A stretch of DNA of 64,000 nucleotides from Pleurotus ostreatus/Saccharomyces cerevisiae fusant (GCA_024196135.1 JAMQCK010000006.1:62001-126000); one strand, 5' to 3'; counted from the first letter of the stretch, positions 11,367-24,685 are shown. Made by a program: numbers and translations. Notes: generated by a model not told the origin, from the sequence alone.

Positions 11367-13731
11367 TCATTGGTGCGAGCCCGCGAGCCGAGGGTGCTTC
11401 GCCGAGGGGGACGAGGCAAGCAAAGCTGCAGGTGCAGTAGCCGGAGGCGGAGCGACGAATGCCGCTGGCGCTTTCCTCTCCGGCGCGCCCCACGAGTTGC
11501 GGTTCAAACTATAGATGCTCCGCTGCTTGCGCATGCCCGCACGACCAGCTGCGCGAATCTCTGCGTTCCCTTCGCGGTCCGCGCTCGACGCCGTCGTCGA
11601 CGCCTCCGTCGTAAGGGTGAAGAGAGACGAGCACGGACTGCCTGGGTCGGAAGAGTCAGAGGATTCCGCCGTAACCGGCGTCCAGACCAGCATGTCTTCC
11701 AACGTCCGATGCGAGGTTGGCAGTGTCAGCGGGAACGCCGTCAGGTATCCATCTGGCATTCGAGGTGACGGGCTAGGGGCCGCAGGCGGAGAGGCTGCAG
11801 TGGGTGCATTCCCGAGTTGCTCCTTGCGTGTTTGCCATGTGTGAAGGTTCGCCGCGCACTGAGCACGGTAAGGCTCCATTTCTGGAAACCAGGACGATCA
11901 GGACTACGTTCGCATGTACAAGAGGACGAATACCCACCTGGTATGGCTTCTACCATCAACTGTATTAAGGGCATTGCAAAATTACTGATAAAGAATATCT
12001 GAGAATTCGCCTCAGCAAGCGGGGACCCGGCCGTCTGAACGGTAGTCGGCAGCTCCAGGTACTGTTCCAAGTGCGCTTGCGAGGTCCATTCCATCATTAG
12101 GGCACTAGCCCAGTGTTGCGATACTGTATAAGGTCGTGACTGGGTAACCGTCAGGCGGGTGTCCCATCAAGAAGCGGGAGACATACAGGATTGCTGATAT
12201 CAGCGCATTTCATGATAGCCTGGCACACCAATGTCTGCCGCCGAGGACAAGCCTTCGGGTTCGCAACGAGCGCGGCAAAGTTCTTCATGAACTCGGCATG
12301 CACGCTCATGTCCGTAGCCATGACGGTCTCCCACAGTAGACGCCGTATCCGCGTGCCGTCCGTGGGGTGGTCGAGCAACACGCCGAGCCCATGCTGGCGC
12401 ATCACACGAAGCAGCAACTGGCAGTGCATGTGCTCCAGCGCCGACTTGCCGTCAAACACAACGGAGAGCGGTGTTTGTGCGTTTTTCTGCGATAGGTGGT
12501 TAGTCGCGAGCGTCACAAATGTGCATCATCCGCGTACCATGAAAACGTTTGTGAAGCCCGGATGCCCAACGTCATGGCCTATGGCGGCTACGTATAGGAT
12601 GAACAGCTCTCGGAGACCGAGGCAACCGATAACCCCAGGGTTCGCAGGTGGTGTCCACAAGCGATCGGTTTCGTACAGTATGGTCACGGGAGGGACCATA
12701 CGAGCAGACTCCAGGAAGGAATATGTCGCCTGAAGAACGTCGAGGGCGTGCATGAAGTTGTGGTACGAGTTCTCGAGCCGGTAGATCTGCCGTAGGTGGA
12801 AAATAAAGGGCGTAATCTGGGCTGGGGGAACTGTCAGCTTGACTGTGGCGCCCACACGGCGTGAACGTACCCATAGATATCCCAGTTGCCTCCTCCATAC
12901 CAGAAACTCGGAAGAGAGCCTCGAAAAGCAGCGAGGTGCATGCCAAAAGATGTTCTTCAGGTAAGAGGTGTGGTTCGAAGTGCCATCGCGAGAGGGAGTC
13001 GATGAGGGAGGTGCGGGTGCCGCTCTCAAGATCCGTGGGTATGCTATACAACATCAGCACCAGAGCGTGCAAAAACGATGCGCCCACATACTACTCCGCA
13101 TGGTGCTCGTTCACCGTCTTAAGCGTCTCCATATACATGTCCCCGAGGGATTCGGCGAAGAGCGTCCTGGATCCGAACAGCATCAGTGCCGCGTGTGGTA
13201 GGCAGGAACGGGGGACGCACTGTAGTTCACCGTCATCACCGACCCAGCCTGCGCCCTGTCCATTACTGCTCGTGCACGCCAGGTGCAAGCCGCCAACGTC
13301 CTGGGGAAGTATGAGCATCGCGCGGGGGCGCATCGCGACGGAAACATACCGCGCTGCGGCGACGAAGTTGGCGGCTGCTGCTGCCGTCGCTTGCACCGGT
13401 CCCGAGGGGGCACATAGGTCTTGACAGATGGCGGTCAGAGAAGAGATAGGCTTTCGGCGAGGACGGCAAGTATGAATTCCCTTGGCACACTCGACGAACG
13501 GGCGATCAGCACGATGTCCACGCGACCGGCAGTGCCACACGACACGAGCCACGAGCGCCGGACAGTTTTCATCCCCGCCCACGTGGCCCGCATTCTCCCG
13601 GATTTTCCCAGGTGTGATAGCGGTTCCAGCACGGCCTTTTCAATTCCAAGACGTACGCCGCACAGCTGACAAGCATGTTTGTTGACTCGGTACGTATGTC
13701 GAAATACGGCAACAATGCAGTGAGGCCGCAT
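11367..13731 (-). CDS. 3',5'-cyclic nucleotide phosphodiesterase (Pde2-like, HD domain)
   Basis: Hydrolyses cAMP to AMP and so dampens protein kinase A signalling. Catalytic signatures appear in order: SYHNFMHALDVLQATYSFL, AIGHDVGHPGFTN, ETVMATDMSVHAEFM and IMKCADISNP. These give the metal-binding His/Asp set of class I PDEases. A later exon has SQIFFISNFAMPLIQLMVEA, matching the C-terminal helix of the yeast Pde2 family, and is followed by a Ser/Pro-rich tail of about 170 residues ending LAGSHQ. N-terminal exons include SSLTAICQDLCAPSG, TLAACTWRARAVMDRA and TLFAESLGDMYMETLKTVNE; their splice phases agree. The upstream segment (GRVDIVLIARSSSV) looks coding, but the initiator is uncertain; ATG 13731 is the best guess. 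Conserved catalytic residues look intact. Confidence 0.9.
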
Positions 13732-15094
13732 AGCGAGGTCTTGCTTGAATTCGAACCGTGGGAAGATCCTGTGCCTCCCGCGTGCAGTGGTCGCGTGAGC
13801 TCGCGTGCGTCGGCTTGGCACTTTCCGCAAACATGAGCAAATCAACACTTGTCCTCGTTAGCCCTCATCGCATTCGACTCGACTCACTCACGATATGTGC
13901 ATCGGATCGGTCAATACCCTCTTGTGTAGGCATGTTCCGCGCATGTCTACCTCCTTGGGCCTCGCCTCTCATCGATGGCTCGCTGGCTGGCGAGCAGCTA
14001 TTCTCGACAACTTGCAATGCGCGCAACGTTCGTGAAACAATGCAAGCAGGCCACTCCTAGCCGACCATCCCCTTGACACTTCTTCATCCATTGACAGAAC
14101 GGAGTCTCTGGACGGCCCCGTCCCTGCATGTTGACCGCTGACCCTGTGATACACGTCGAGTCCATCACTGGCCTTCTCCCGCGCGCGTACCCTTACGTCC
14201 GCTCTGCCACGATCCACTCCCCTCGCCGACTGCGCACTCTCCCCCGCCTACCACGCCCTCCGCGGACGCGCCAACGACGCGTCCACGCGTCCGACAGATG
14301 TTACGGCAGCTGACGGCCTCTCGTGGTTGTCCAGATACCACCAGACCGGACCGCCCGAACAAGGTTCGTCCAATGATAAGCTGTACCACCGACGGACGAT
14401 CTACAATAGCTCGGGCGCCCCTGGGCTCGATGCCCACCGACCTACTTGTCTCATGCGCATGCTTGACCGCTTCGTCTGTATGTCTTTGCCCCGAACTCTT
14501 CAATGGCCTTTCCCTCCCTCTAATCGCCCCCACACACCTCGCGGGCGGAAATTTATGTCCTCAGAAGTCCGTCCTGCTCACACTCCCCGTGCCTCCGTTC
14601 ATATCTGGTACGATCTGTCCCCGCCCTGGTGCGTCTTGACCTCTCCCGCGCGCCTGCGCAGACTATAGACCTCACGATCGCTCTATCGCGTTGGGTTGAC
14701 GTTAGAGCTTGTGCTGTTCGTCGCTCGTCCACCCGAGACTATCGCCGCTGCCTGCAGGCGCGCGCCGGTGGTTCCCCCGCCCGGCAGCGAAAGCGGACTA
14801 TGAAGGGCGGCAGGCACACCAAGACGTCGTAGGTCAGCAACATGGTATCATAATAACGAGAGCATACGTGTGTACAAAATCAGCAGCGCAGAGTAAATTA
14901 CCTACAAGACGTTCCAACGAGTTCGTGCATAAAGTACTGGAGCGAAGCGTTTCCTAGAGGTGAATAAAATGGGTAGAGTAAAATAGCGAATTCCGTCTGA
15001 GAGGTTCCGGGGCGCCACACATATCTGGCGAGCAAAAGCATAAGTAAACCCTGCAAGAGAAATCGGAGACCGTTACACGCGTTAGGTGCCAGCA
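13732..15094. other. intergenic region
   Basis: Contains several short open frames of skewed composition (for example 14298-14639) without splice logic or known domains. The last part (14850-15094) is probably the 3' UTR of the leftward unknown gene. No element recognised. Confidence 0.45.
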
Positions 15095-16568
15095 CTACCA
15101 CCCTGCAATCCAATACACCGTCCCCTCGAGTCCCCACGTCGCCTCCCAATGCAGCGTCCAAACAAAGTCCGACAAGGATCGATCCAAAGTAAAACGAACA
15201 CGCCCATTCACAGCGCGTACAAGTCGCAGTAAGAGGGCTTTTGCGCGGCCCACCACGACCGCCGTGGGATTGGGGCCATAATGGGCGTCGACGACTGAAA
15301 GGAAATCGGCCGCAGCGTCAGAAATTATGAGAAATGACAGGAAAGGCAGACGGCTTACAGAGTCCTGCGGCTTCACGACCCGCGAAACATTGGGGAAGGA
15401 GGTGCCGGCCGAGAATAATTGCTGAGAAGGCGCGTACCCCGTGTTCATTCCTGCTCCTGGTAGGAGTTCCAGCGCGTCGCGATCCACCGGCGGGGCACGC
15501 CGGGGGCGAGGCGGGACAGCGACGGGGCAAGGGGGTGTGCGGGGGAGGCGAGGCGTCGCAGGGCGTCGATATGGGTGAGGTGACTCTGCGATCTGTGAGC
15601 CAGGCAATTATCACAGGAAATGAGACGAACTTACCGCGTTTGGTCCTTCCGGACGCCCTACTGACCGTCCTCGCGGCCTTGGGACGCAGAGAGGGGGATG
15701 GGTGGGGCGTGGCGGACTGCGCGTCGCAAGGGAGCGGATGCCGAGACCTGTAGGTCGACCTCTCGCCCACATCCCATCCTCCACTCGTCGCTGCGCAGGG
15801 TAAGGTGGTCGCATGAGGCACGACTTGGTTGCTGCCCTCGAAGTCGCCACCGCCGACGTCCTCGATTTTTTCCTGGGTCATGGACAGTTGAGGGAGACCG
15901 TCGACCGATACCACGTTTTCCAGCTGGAAAGTGATAATTTTCCCGGGCTGGTCGAGAGGCTTGGCGTCGACCTCCGACTCGGTAGGTGCAGGCGCGAAGG
16001 GATTGAGACGGAAGACGCCCATCATACGGCGCATCTTGGGCGGCGCTTGGGTCGCGCGGAGCGGCACCTCGTTTGGCGGCAAGCACGCGTGGTCGCGACC
16101 GTATGATTCTGCGAGCAACGACGCCGGCTCGAGCACGAAGCCATCATCAGGCTCGAGCTTGACTGAGAGCGGCGGCGGTGCGGGCGGCGGTGCCTCGAGC
16201 TTCGGGCGCAAGCCAAAGTCGGGCGTACATGGGGTGGGCGGCGTGCGGGATCCGAGGCTGTCGGAGCGCGAGAGGGAGGGCACGGCGCCGGGTGAGGCGC
16301 ATTGCATGAGTGACCACAATAAATTCGCATCGTCATACGCGCCTGCCTGCGCACACGACGGCTGGCTCCAGGTCTGCGGGGCGCACGTGTAGTAGCCGCC
16401 GTCCTGCGGGTACATGGCGTCCTGTGTCATGGCGTAGACGGTCTCCGCGGACGCTGGATAGACTTGCTGGCCGCTGGGGGTGTCGTAATAGACGTACTGG
16501 GCGGTGTTGTAGGCAGGGTATGCCACCCAGTCGCCGTAGGCTTGGGCGCGTCGGTCGTATCGCAACAT
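15095..16568 (-). CDS. hypothetical protein, Tyr/Pro-rich, three exons
   Basis: Not recognised. Exon 1 (16568 to about 15635) encodes MLRYDRRAQAYGDWVAYPAY, a Tyr/Gln-rich start, then Pro/Ser-rich low-complexity sequence and a short motif KMRRMMGVFRLNPFAP. It ends at a clean GTAAGT donor. Frame is kept by the acceptor inside GATCGCAG, giving RTKR joined to ESPHPYRR. Exon 2 ends SFPNVSRVVKPQDS before a GTAAGC donor (about 15358). Exon 3 starts near 15293 with VVDAHYGPNPTAVVVGRAKA and ends VRFTLDRSLSDFVWTLHWEA and GTVYWIAGW. The folded-looking C-terminus and intrinsically disordered front resemble a transcriptional regulator, but no DNA-binding motif is visible. Product about 420-440 residues. 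Confidence 0.7.
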
Positions 16569-19500
16569 GAGGGCGTGAAGAGAGCCAGAGCAGAAAATGG
16601 TGAGGTGGATAGGGCTGGTGGGGCGGAGCTAAGTGGGAATGTTCGCGGATCGTTAGGATCGGCAGACAGAAACTCCAGCGAATAATCAGGAACGGCAGTG
16701 GCGGGCGAAGGAAGTCGGACCAAGCGTCGGCGGACCGGCCCTTATATGCTGGGTATCTGGGGTGGCAGCGCCGAAGACGAGCGGCGAACGCGTGAAGCGC
16801 CACGCTCGCCTGCGCGTCGTGCATGCTGCCTCGTCGCAATTCAGTCCCCCCTGCGTAATGAAAGACGGAGGACTTGGGCGAAGGCGTCTGTGAGAACGTC
16901 CCCCACCGTGCACCGCTCGGTCTGCGCTCAGTCCCCCACCCGCCAGCTCCGTCCCTGGTGCCCTCTCGTCGACCCGCGTTCTGTGGACAAGGCCTTCCCG
17001 ATTCGGCCATGTTCGCAAAGGGATCCGCAGATCTAGAAACTTACCTCATCCGGTATAGGCCGGCCGCCCGATCGGCTGGAAGTGCTCGCGGCAGCGCAGC
17101 GGTCCCGTGAGCCTCATAATCCCTCGAGAGCAGATGGTAACGAGCAGCGAAGCTTTCGCGGCTTAGCTGGCGCGTCGTGAATATTGCCATCGCCAAGTCC
17201 GTCCCTCGATCACGTGAAGGTTCGAAAAGTCAATGGCTTCATCATAGCCAGCCAGCTACGCCAACGCGTCGATACAGCCTGGCCACCACAGGCGGCCATC
17301 TATGAACGCAGTAGAGACGTCCAGAATGACCACCCTGTGACCACCCTCCTTGCGCCATCGTTGACAGGGAACCGTGATGGGTCCTATGCCCTGAATCCCG
17401 TCCTCCGGCAAACGGGGAGGCTACCTGATGTCATGCGGTGAGCACATCCTGTATGTTTGAATGGCCGAAACATACCTCACTCTCGATCTTGAGTTCCCCG
17501 GGCCAGCGCAGCGTCAGTCCAAAGTCAGCGGCGCTGGGAAGGCGACACCCGGGTCGCGTAACAGGGTCGAGGGCTTGGGGTCGCGTAATTCCAGCACCTA
17601 TCTGTGATAATTCGGCTACGAACTTCGCCTCAGCTTCACCTCCACAGAAGCACCGCGATCGCATTGCGTACTCGCTCACCTCTTGCCGTAGCCGTGCCGT
17701 CGCGGCGACGTTCGTTGGGGATCGATGACTTCGGACTCGTCGTCACGAACACCTACAGCGTCCGAGCAGCGGATTACGCACACCCTCCATAGACGGTCTT
17801 TTAGAACACAACCCCGACACGAGGGCGCACCCACGTACGATAGCCCTCCCCTTGTATTCGCAGCCCCCGCGGCTAGCGGCTCAGCCCGCCGCCATGCGCG
17901 TTGCGGATCCCTCTGGTGGCGCAGGAAGACACGCATATTCGCGACACCCAGCGACGCGCTTGCCCTGATCAAGAGGCGCGCTCAACAGCTGCTCTGTGCA
18001 TAGTCGACGTCCATGTATACGCACGGCCCTGTCGGCGATCACGACGCGCTATTCGCGGACTCCCAGATGAGATACGGGGGAGCCTAGGCGAAGCGAGGCC
18101 GGCCAACTGAGCCAGCTCTATCACGGCGCACGGCGCTCAAAGCCGCACGACACCAAGACCGATCTTTATGAACGACCGCCACAGCGCGCGCGCGGCGAGG
18201 ACGAAGCTGCGCACCGGCTTCTATCCTGCAGCTCGATACGCCTTCGTCATTTCGAGCAGGCGAGGAGCGGGCGTAAGGTGCGTGAGATCGAGTGGTTTCC
18301 TAAGACGGATGCTGATCAGTTCAATGCATGTACATGGTTCAAAGCGCAGTAAGTGATCAGTATAGTAGGGACCACGGTCCGACAGCACTCACGGCGGAGG
18401 GCGTGCTATATGAAGTCGTAAGCCGTGCGAGATCGATCGCGGGAAGGCGTGCACCACGTCCCTCAGCGCTGCGATTCGGGGTTGCAGCGCAGAACTTTGG
18501 GCAATATAGGGTGAGCGGGCTTCTTCGTGCATCAAGAGGGGTGTTTGTGCGCAGTTCAGAAACTGTGTGTATAGAATGGCGCAAGAGTTGGCGTTGGAGG
18601 GAGTAGAGGCGTAATGTCCAGACGCTGGATATTTTGAGGCGTTCACACCCGATATGAAGCAGATATAGTCGCCGGAGCCGGAGAGTTCAGACGGATGCCG
18701 CGGTCGCGGAGCACAGTTTTATCCTCTGGATTTCGAAAGCGCAGTGGAGCCTGATCAGAAAGGGCAGGAGGTGCATGGTGGTGGTTAGAGTCAAGAGCCA
18801 CGTTCATGGTTAACCCCGATCAGAATTCCCCCTCCGTTGATCCCGGAGATTTCCGAGGTTTTAGGCTACCGGTGACTGCCGAAGCGCATCACAAGTTGAA
18901 CTTGACCGTCACTCTCTTCGCCGCACTCAACCTGTTGAGACGCTGAGAACCCGACTGCTGTCTAAGAAATATACCGAACTTTGTCTACCTCTAATCTGGG
19001 CTTGCTCATGTACGCTCAAGCCACTTATGACCCTCTGATACGGCTTGATCGTACTGCCAGGCAGAGGTCTTGCCTTCATCTCGGATGTCCGTGGTAATTA
19101 CTGGATGGTGATGCTCAGATGTCGCCTACGCTCCAGATGAAGTCCTCGCGCTAGTTGAGGAGCTCGAGCCATATCGCGTCCTTGCGCTAGGTGTAGCTCT
19201 CCTTGGACCTCCTCATCGATAGCCCTATCTTTCTCCTTGTAGGCCTCGGCATACCTATAACGCTAGGTACCCGCATACTTGGGACAAATCTGCCGCTAGC
19301 GACTACGAGGGCTCTGGAGGCTGTCATCCTCATCGAGGACGGGCCGCGCCACATCTACTGTACGTCTCGAAGAAGATCACCTGCTCATCTTCGCGTACCT
19401 TCTACCTCAAGATTCGACAGCGGTGGGTATGCTGGATACCCACATCTCATGGAACTCTGTTTCCAGCCTGACCTTCATCTCCCGCGATCTTCCAGTATCG

Positions 19501-20317
19501 TCATCCCTTTCATCTCGGCAAACTCAACCCCACGTCACTCGCCTCTACTAGTTGAATCCTTACTGTCATCCTCCCCTCGGACTCGCCCACGCAGGGAATC
19601 GAGCTGTCCTGTATAATGCGAACATTCTCACGGCGAACATCGTCCTGCGCGCCACCACATAGACTTCGCTTGTAGACTCGACGAAATGAGCAGTACAAAT
19701 GAAAGCACGAGGACACCCCGGTTATCACGGTCTTCCAGGAGGCGACATGGCGGCTTTGCGAGCTCCACTGCACCTGGAATGCCTGTTTAGACATAGGAAG
19801 ACGACTTCGTCGGCGCGGCGATCAGAACGGGGACTATCTGGAAGGAATAAGGTGCGTCATACGCTGTTCCTCCGTCGGTGGCATTGGTCACAGCTCCTTC
19901 TAGAAGGTGAATTGTCGACTGTTGGCGTCTGAGCCACTGTTTGACTTCAGGCGAGGCGATCGCTGTAGCCAACTATATCCATGCGCCCGTCTATCGTAGA
20001 CTCGGTCTTCGCCATCGACCAGGTCCCAAGAGGCGCAAAGTAGAGTGAACGAACTACGCACCTTCGACCTTTCGAGTCACGCTACATATACCGGGTAACG
20101 ATGAATACAAACAGATTGATTTCGCATACATACAACACAACGTCAGGTACACAGTTCGCAATCAAATAGACGAGAAAGAAAGTTTTTAGAAGGAGAGAAA
20201 AGCCAAGCAAGCAGAAGCATGACCACGCTTATATCCTGCCACGTCTTCAAACTTCGTGGCCGCATCGCTCAGCCAGACGCCAGCCTGGATGCAGTCAGCA
20301 ACAGAAATTACTGTCGA
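16569..20317. other. gene-poor stretch of about 3.7 kb
   Basis: No supported gene. 16569-17100 is GC-rich and likely promoter for the leftward gene at 15095-16568. From 18600 to 20100 composition becomes more even and open frames are short and broken. A minus-strand fragment at 19700-19790 reads VQWSSQSRHVASWKTVITG, and one at 19880-19970 reads IASPEVKQWLRRQQSTIHLL. These are weakly reminiscent of decayed copia-type polymerase, but too weakly to call. The last 150 bp are presumably the lysozyme 3' UTR. Confidence 0.4.
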
Positions 20318-21273
20318 TCAAAGAGCGGCGTACCTCTTCAGACCGGCAGCGTCGCCGTTGAAGACGTCCTGGTCGCCGGGGTTGCTTCCCGAGTCCGCGT
20401 ACTGCCAGAAGGTATGGTAGGTCCATCCCGCGGGAAGAGCGCCAACCGAGCTTGCGTATCTGCAGAAGATCAGCAATGCTCTTGGGCGCAGTGACTGGCT
20501 TGCGCACCTGGCGACCCAGAGAGGGCTATTCCCTGCGAACGCGGCACTGTTTCCGGTGCAAGTCGTCCACCAACTCGTTGAGGTGTATATCACTGCATAA
20601 TACCTCAGCGGCAGGAACAACACGAAATGGTCGAAGTGATTACCTGGGTACCTCTTGGTAGCCGAGTGGTAGGTGTCCGAAAAGTCCTTGATCCAGGACA
20701 CCATCGCTGACTGAGACAAACCGTAACAGGTGCTGCCGTACGGGTTGTCTACGAGGGTGCCCGCTCAATGTTCGTGTATACGTCGGGGCTCAGTGCACTT
20801 ACATTCCATGTCGAGCGCACCAGGCAGGGTAATTCCGTCGGCTGACCATCCGCCTTGACGAGAGTGAGCTTCAGTTAAGCCTTGACAAGTAAACCAACAC
20901 ACCGCCATTGCTGGCAAAGAACTTCGCCTGCGCCGCACCACTGGACGTGTCCGGTCGCGCAAAGTGGTATGCGCCTCGGATGATGCCGGCGTTCGTCGCG
21001 CCAGTGTACTGGCTGGAGAAGGAGCTGCTTTTGAACGCTGATGATGATAATCAGACTCTGAATCCCTGTGAAACCGTCGATCAACGTACTGGTGCCCTCA
21101 GTGGCCTTGATGTATGCGAAGCTGACGCCGTTGCTTTTGGCCTTCGCCCAGTCTACGGTGCCCTGATAGCCAGATACATCGATACCCTTGGGCTGAGCGC
21201 GCTTTCCTATATCAGCGGGGGCGGCGAGAGCGAGAGACGCAACAGCCAGGAGGAAGGCAGAGAGGAACCGCAT
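20318..21273 (-). CDS. secreted GH25 lysozyme (Chalaropsis type)
   Basis: Predicted extracellular muramidase cleaving the beta-1,4 bond between MurNAc and GlcNAc of bacterial peptidoglycan. It begins with a signal peptide (MRFLSAFLLAVASLALA) and a short pro-segment ending GKR. The mature domain opens KGIDVSGYQGTVDWAKAK, with the catalytic Asp in the DVSxYQG block, and continues VSFAYIKATEGTS, GALDME (the second acidic motif), VIYTSTSWWTTCTG and YHTFWQYADSG. The end is DQDVFNGDAAGLKRYAAL, the usual GH25 finish. Length of about 230 residues after splicing fits the family; four or more short introns interrupt it. A TATATAAG element lies about 45-50 bp upstream (21316-21323). In a saprotroph this fits defence against, or feeding on, bacteria; that role is inferred. 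Confidence 0.92.
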
Positions 21274-22256
21274 GGTGAGGATGCTGGAGTACCCCAGAGC
21301 GTCGTCGCATCAGCTCTTATATACGCTGGGGCCACTTACAAGCACGCATACGCGTCTCATGGTGGTAAGGATTAGCTTGAGAATCCTCCGCATGGGCTTG
21401 TCAAAGAGGCAGAGCTGGCACACGTTCGTAATCAGATACTGAGCTCACATCCGCTCTTTCGAGGGTCAGAAGCTGATCAGAGGGTGAGGACGGCGAGAGG
21501 TCGTCAAGCACTAGGCAGATTAGTGACGATATATTGCATTCTCGAACGTGAAGTTTCGTTCGAGGCAACGCGGGCTTAGCAAATGAGCATCAGGTGCGGG
21601 CTTTCTCATCACAGAACAGCTATACAGCTGTCAGTTTGCGGAGTGATAGATGGGGACAGAAGCCCGAGTACTAATAAACTTGCTCGATAGTCGTGGCGCG
21701 GATGGGCAGATCATCAACGATGGATGGATAATTCGTTGCCCAGAGCACGTCCTAAGGTGGGTGCAGAGTGGTTGTTTGCGAGGCCTCTTACCTTAGTCTT
21801 GTTCGAATCAATAGAACGAAGAGAAGTGAAGCGCACCCGTGACAGCAGGGATCAAGTGGAGGTGCCAACACGGGCGGTGAAATGTGCCTATCGGAAGATG
21901 CCGAGAGGGACCCACACCAACAAGCACAGGTCAATAAGCGTCAAACCGCGCGACAGAATTGCGCCTCGCCGCTATGCGTACACGAGAAAAGCCCTGATAA
22001 GTAGCATTCTGGCGTTGCGTCTACTGTATACGATTATACATGGAAATATGTACGCGATAAAATATAAACATATGAGAATCTATAGGTATCACTAGCAGAG
22101 ATAAAGTAGGGGGGCGCACGTATGTCTGGAGTGAGACCCTGTTATACAGAGGGATATGCAAGATATGACAACAAACAGCTGGTATGGTACAGGTGACAGA
22201 ACATTATGAAGGAGATGATAAGGGATCGAGAGATGAGATATATGGGGCAAACGAGA
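21274..22256. other. intergenic region, AT-richer
   Basis: Promoter of the lysozyme on the left, presumed 3' UTR of the coiled-coil gene on the right. 21950-22200 is AT-rich with several TATA-like runs. No gene recognised. Confidence 0.5.
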
Positions 22257-24423
22257 TTAACCGCCAGGTCGCGGGCCCGCTGGACGCTTAGCGACAGGCC
22301 TGAGACGGGGGTCCGTAGTAGGTTTATGTTGTAAATGAGGTCGCGAGAGCGAAGAGGGTATGCACGGCGTAGACGCTGTAGATGATGCGGGGGATGGCGG
22401 GTACCGAGGGGTTGGTGTAGATGTTTGCGGCTTATGCGTCGGTCGGGCAGCTGGCAAAGGCTTCGCGGATGTCTGTGTGCGCTCCTGCTTGATGACAGGA
22501 GGGTGTGCAGATGGAGGGCGACTCGGCTTTCGGGATACAGTGCCTGCGACTGGGTCTCATGTAAGCAATGGCCTTGGACGAGCGATCGGGCTGAACTCAC
22601 GGATTGAGGGCGAGCGCGTGCCAGAACCTGAAGGTTGCGACGACCGACTTGCAGAAGAGGACGTGCTCGGCGCCATCAGCGAGGAGCCCCCTGACATCCT
22701 CTGTACCTTTGACGGCGGTGCAGCAGAAGCCGAGGATGGTGGGGGACGCTTAGCCGGGACCGTACCGCCTGCAAACGGCGTCAGTGTCCTAGTCCCATCA
22801 GTTTGAAGATGAACACCCACTCTTCATAGAGCCGGTGGATGACGTGTTTGACGGGCAACCGGTCGGAGAAGTCTTCGCACGGGCTGTACATCACCGATCG
22901 CGATAAGTCAGCCAATCCTGATAATGAGATCAGGTGCGCGTACCTTCTGGTCTCCCCGAAGCAGCGCTACTCAGCTTCGGACAGCCACCTTCCCGAGCCT
23001 TGAGTGCGATCTTGTACTTCAATCCTATCTCCTTCACTCTCTCCAGGTCCTTTCCTAAACGCTCATTCTCCTGTTGCAACCCCGAGATCGTCGTCGCCGT
23101 CGTTGCTTTCTCCGCGCGAGCTGCAGCTAGGTCGGTCATCGCGCGCCGTGTCTCGTCTTGCGCCGCAACGACCTGCCTCTCCAGCTCCTGATTTCGATCT
23201 CGCATCTGCAACGTCGCCTTCTCGCATCGGGTGAGGGTCGCGCAAAGGGTCATGGGTGGGGCGTTCACGAGAGACTGCGGCTGGTCGACGACAGCGGTGT
23301 GGGTAGCGAGCGCGACCACAAAGTTGATAAGCTCCGCGGTGATGACGATCGTGCTGTCCCGGACCTGGATGAAGCCGCTTTCGTTGACTGCCGTCGCAAG
23401 TTGCCCATACTGCCCCTTGGCATCCGCGAGACTTTGCTCCAGCTCCTGGACCCTGCTGCCCGCCCGCCCGAGAGCATGTTCGAGTTCGGTGATACGCGCA
23501 GAGAGCCGACCCTTCTCCGTCTTCGCTTCGGCCTCCATGTTCTTGCGGTATTGCCTCTGCTGCTCGAACTTGTGCGTGTTGTTGTCGATGGTTGTCTGCA
23601 GAGTTTCGACTTTACGAATAGCAGTGGTATGCTTCGCGCTGAGATCAGCAATCTCGCCCTTCAACGCCGTGCGCTCTCCTTCCCACTTCTGCGCCTCCAC
23701 TTGCGAAGATGTCTTCAGCGCCTGAATCTCCTGCTCCGCGGCGTGCAGTTTGGTGATGGACTCAGCGCGTTGCTCCTCGGTCGCCTGTAGCATCTGAGTC
23801 TGGCGGCCAACACCGCTGTTGATGAGCCTGAGCTGTTCGGTGATGGAATCCGACCAGGTGCGACTGCTGGCCAGTTCAGCCTGAAGCTCGGCGACGCGCG
23901 CGGTCAGGTCGGCAATCGTCTTCGCGCCATCGTCCGCCTCCGACGTCTTCTTCTCCAGTACGAGGGCTTGGTCGTTATATGATGCCTCCAAGTCCTGGAG
24001 CCCCTTTTCGGTCGTCGCGAGTTTCTCCAACAGCGTGCCAACCCTGGACTCCAATGCGTCGATCTTCTGGTGGGCGTGAACGGCGAGTTGTTCGTGCTTG
24101 TCCTGTAAAGCGTCCATGGCACTCTGCCCCGTACGCGAAAGCTCCCTCTCCAGTTCCCCAATGCGCGCGCGAAGACTTTCGCGTTCGCCCCTTTGTGCAA
24201 CCTTTTCCGCCTCCATCTCTTGGATGCGCGTGATCGCCTGTTCCCTCTCTGCACGGCGCGCTTCCCAAGCCTCCTGGCGCGCCGCGTTCGCTGCCTTCTC
24301 ACGTTCCTCTTTGATAAGGTCGAAGATACTGTCGATACCAGTCTGTATGGCGGCAGGCAGTTTGTCGATCGCTGGTTGTGGGGCTAGGGGCGGCATCTTG
24401 CCCGGGGTCTCGGGGGCAAGCAT
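22257..24423 (-). CDS. long coiled-coil protein with basic Ser/Pro-rich tail
   Basis: Specific family not recognised. Exon 1 (24423-22944) encodes about 490 residues starting MLAPETPGKMPPL, then an almost unbroken heptad-rich region (for example REKAANAARQEAWEARRAER and ITELEHALGRAGSRVQELEQ) that predicts a long dimeric coiled coil. Three small exons follow with phases that agree: a donor GTACGC at 22943, an exon ending before GTGGGT, one starting at GGTACGGTCCCGG and ending SGSGTRSPSI before GTGAGT, and a last exon reading RPPSAHPPVIKQERTQTSAK and ending AKRPAGPRPGG. The tail is basic and Pro/Ser-rich, as in cytoskeletal or spindle-associated proteins, but that is only analogy. It is divergent from the membrane-protein gene at 24686, with 262 bp between start codons. 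Confidence 0.78.
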
Positions 24424-24685
24424 GACGCCAGACGAGGCAGGGAGGAGCGGCAAAGACAGGACTGTTCCCTTAGGTTGGTGAGGGCAGGAAGTAAAACGAT
24501 ATCTTGTATCTGGGCAACAACCCGGACAACGTGCTCGAATTCACATTTTCAGCGGAGGCAAAACTCGTGAACATAAATAAGGCGCGGGGGACCAAGCGGA
24601 GACGTGACGTCACGCGTACACGCATTCCCCATCTTGTCTCCTGCAGTCGCCCACGTTCCCCAACATATACCACCCAATGGCTGTC

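Noticed and set aside
14298..14639. Possible protein gene between phosphodiesterase and the Tyr/Pro-rich gene
   Set aside because: Two overlapping frames of similar length, Pro/Arg/Ser skew typical of non-coding GC-rich DNA, and no splice-consistent extension.
19510..19972. Copia-like retrotransposon remnant
   Set aside because: Only two short, vague similarities (a WSS-type string and a SPEVKQW-type string), with no catalytic motif, LTR or target-site duplication. Kept only as a low-interest observation.
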